Below, piece after piece: positions 63,143-64,000 of a stretch of DNA of 64,000 bases. Position numbers and translations under genes: made by a program. Position 1 is the stretch's first letter. Every line of letters starts with the position of its first letter. The notes under the pieces are model-generated. The model made no database searches. It worked only from the letters and a program-made list of their open reading frames with translations, and was not told where the DNA came from. Location of the stretch: contig CALRWV020000004.1 of assembly GCA_943371965.1 (NCBI GenBank), positions 186,001 to 250,000 of the forward strand. Reading direction: 5' to 3'. Source of the stretch: CALRWV02 sp943371965 (GTDB taxonomy: Bacteria > Bacteroidota > JABWAT01).

Positions 63143-63342
63143 TCATTGGGAATGGAAGTGGAAGGAATATTGCGTAAGTCCATAAATAATATGTGGATAT
63201 TCCGAATAATTAAATTTTTAATGGAAGAAATAAATGGAACTGATTGTTTATAAAAATAAACTCAAAATGAGGCAGGATTATTGAAATTTGGCATTCCTAA
63301 CAACGAACAGCAAAATGATCCTGTTTTTTTTGATTGATTGTC

Positions 63343-63956
63343 TTAAATCAAATTTGATTTGTTTCCAAATTTTTCGCTGAAAAGAAATTGTTCAAGTGTT
63401 TTTCGGACTCTTTCAGTTAGTTCTCTTGCTTTCAAATCATCAGGAAGAGAATCCGGGGAATCAATTTTCCCAACAGATAAAAAGGCGATTATTGAGTATG
63501 AATCAGGAATCAAAAATTTTTCCGCTGTTTTCTGTAAATCAAATCCGCCCATGATATGTGAATGGTAACCGCGGGAAGTTGCTTCAAAGATGAATTGTGA
63601 AGTTGCCAGTCCTGCATCAAAAAAAGAGTGACGGTTTGGAGCTCCAGTTTTTTCGAAATTATTATTGGCCAATATAATGACCAAAGCTGAAGCATTTATT
63701 GCCCACCGGGGATTATTGCCTCCAAGACAATCAACCATTTTCGAAAACGATTCTTTTTCTTCTCGAGTTGCTGCAATAAATGACCAAGGTTGCTCATTGA
63801 AGGTTGCTCATTGATTGATGATGGAGCCCATCTGGCTGCTTCAAACATACTGAGGAGGTCGTTGTTTTCGATTTTTTCTTTTTTATAGCTTCTTGGTGAC
63901 CATCTTTCTCTTATGAATTCGTGAATTGGGAATTGGTTAGCTGCTGGTTTTTTCAT
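63343..63956 (-). pseudogene. Nitroreductase-family gene broken by a 14-bp tandem duplication
   Basis: The N-terminal part (from ATG 63956) reads 'FIRERWSPRSYKKEKIENND' and 'AARWAPSSINEQP', the FMN-binding start of nitroreductases. The frame is then lost, and the C-terminal part ('GGNNPRWAINASALVIILAN', 'FDAGLATSQFIFEA') continues in another frame to 63343. Removing one copy of the 14-bp unit at 63786-63813 restores 'NEQPWSFIAATREEKESFSK', exactly what the family has there. So it is an FMN-dependent nitroreductase inactivated, or phase-switched, by slippage; a sequencing or assembly error is possible. Confidence 0.88.
63786..63813. repeat. 14-bp perfect tandem duplication
   Basis: AAGGTTGCTCATTG occurs twice with no spacer (63786-63799 and 63800-63813). 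Because 14 is not a multiple of 3 it shifts the frame of the nitroreductase gene. Confidence 0.97.
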
Positions 63957-64000
63957 TTTAAGCCTTTGTTTTATTAAAACCTGCTGTAGCAGAATATCAT

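Larger units (their letters stand above)
62957..63342. other. Amylase upstream region, no gene seen
   Basis: A 386-nt stretch between the amylase start and the nitroreductase remnant. It holds two AAGCGCTT palindromes (63074-63083 and 63133-63142) and otherwise AT-rich DNA. No supported reading frame or terminator is visible after the nitroreductase stop. Confidence 0.6.

Overview
The window is low-GC, gene-dense DNA from a bacterium of the Bacteroidota/Ignavibacteriota type. The best evidence is three secreted proteins (CotH-like, subtilase, alpha-amylase) that end in a 'YPNPFNPxT' C-terminal domain of the type IX secretion class, together with many lipoproteins, outer-membrane barrels, a propeller-LytS hybrid sensor and a fused IcmF mutase. 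The exact genus cannot be fixed from sequence reading. No rRNA, tRNA, CRISPR array, prophage or classical transposase was seen.

Layout. 1-7.9 kb: a cut-off repeat-rich helical protein, a secreted protein of the family often mislabelled asparagine synthetase B, an EEP-fold nuclease/phosphatase, an AlaX editing protein and fused IcmF. 7.9-19.4 kb: CotH protein, hydrolase, DjlA-like co-chaperone, a 51-aa histidine-tipped membrane protein, prenyl synthase, HPr/enzyme I and a 1020-aa sensor kinase. 19.4-25.8 kb (minus): a tetR-tolC-MFP-RND efflux operon. 26-35.5 kb: two receiver-like proteins, uvrA, a barrel protein, a carboxypeptidase-Q-like peptidase and a lipoprotein. 35.5-36.2 kb: a cluster of palindromic repeats with a truncated lipoprotein gene. 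36-42 kb: small membrane and secreted proteins, an M61 peptidase, a CoA pyrophosphatase and a response regulator. 42-49 kb: an envelope protein-folding and proteolysis run of three parvulin/SurA-like proteins and an active/inactive M16 pair. 49-55 kb: MoxR, subtilase, FtsX-type permease, SDR, DinB. 55-59 kb: pyruvate:ferredoxin oxidoreductase in two chains. 59-64 kb: two envelope proteins, a GH13 amylase behind twin palindromes, and a nitroreductase broken by a 14-bp tandem duplication.

The most unusual signal is not a single gene. Short arrays with a strict 7-nt phase but degenerate sequence lie between genes (about 2.1, 7.85, 27.05, 27.5, 30.4, 53.66 and 54.04 kb). Two pairs lie in inverted orientation around a lone S23/IVP-type four-helix-bundle gene. 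A third small gene, a DUF559 nuclease, sits in the same kind of cassette between inverted hairpin/hexamer repeats. All three cassettes butt almost exactly against neighbouring start or stop codons, and the arrays appear to supply start-site sequence to the cassette gene. They look like tiny mobile units without a transposase.

Together the ordinary genes describe a heterotrophic, probably anaerobic or facultative cell. It degrades starch and protein outside the cell, exports proteins by T9SS, folds outer-membrane proteins with SurA-like chaperones, and oxidises pyruvate with ferredoxin.
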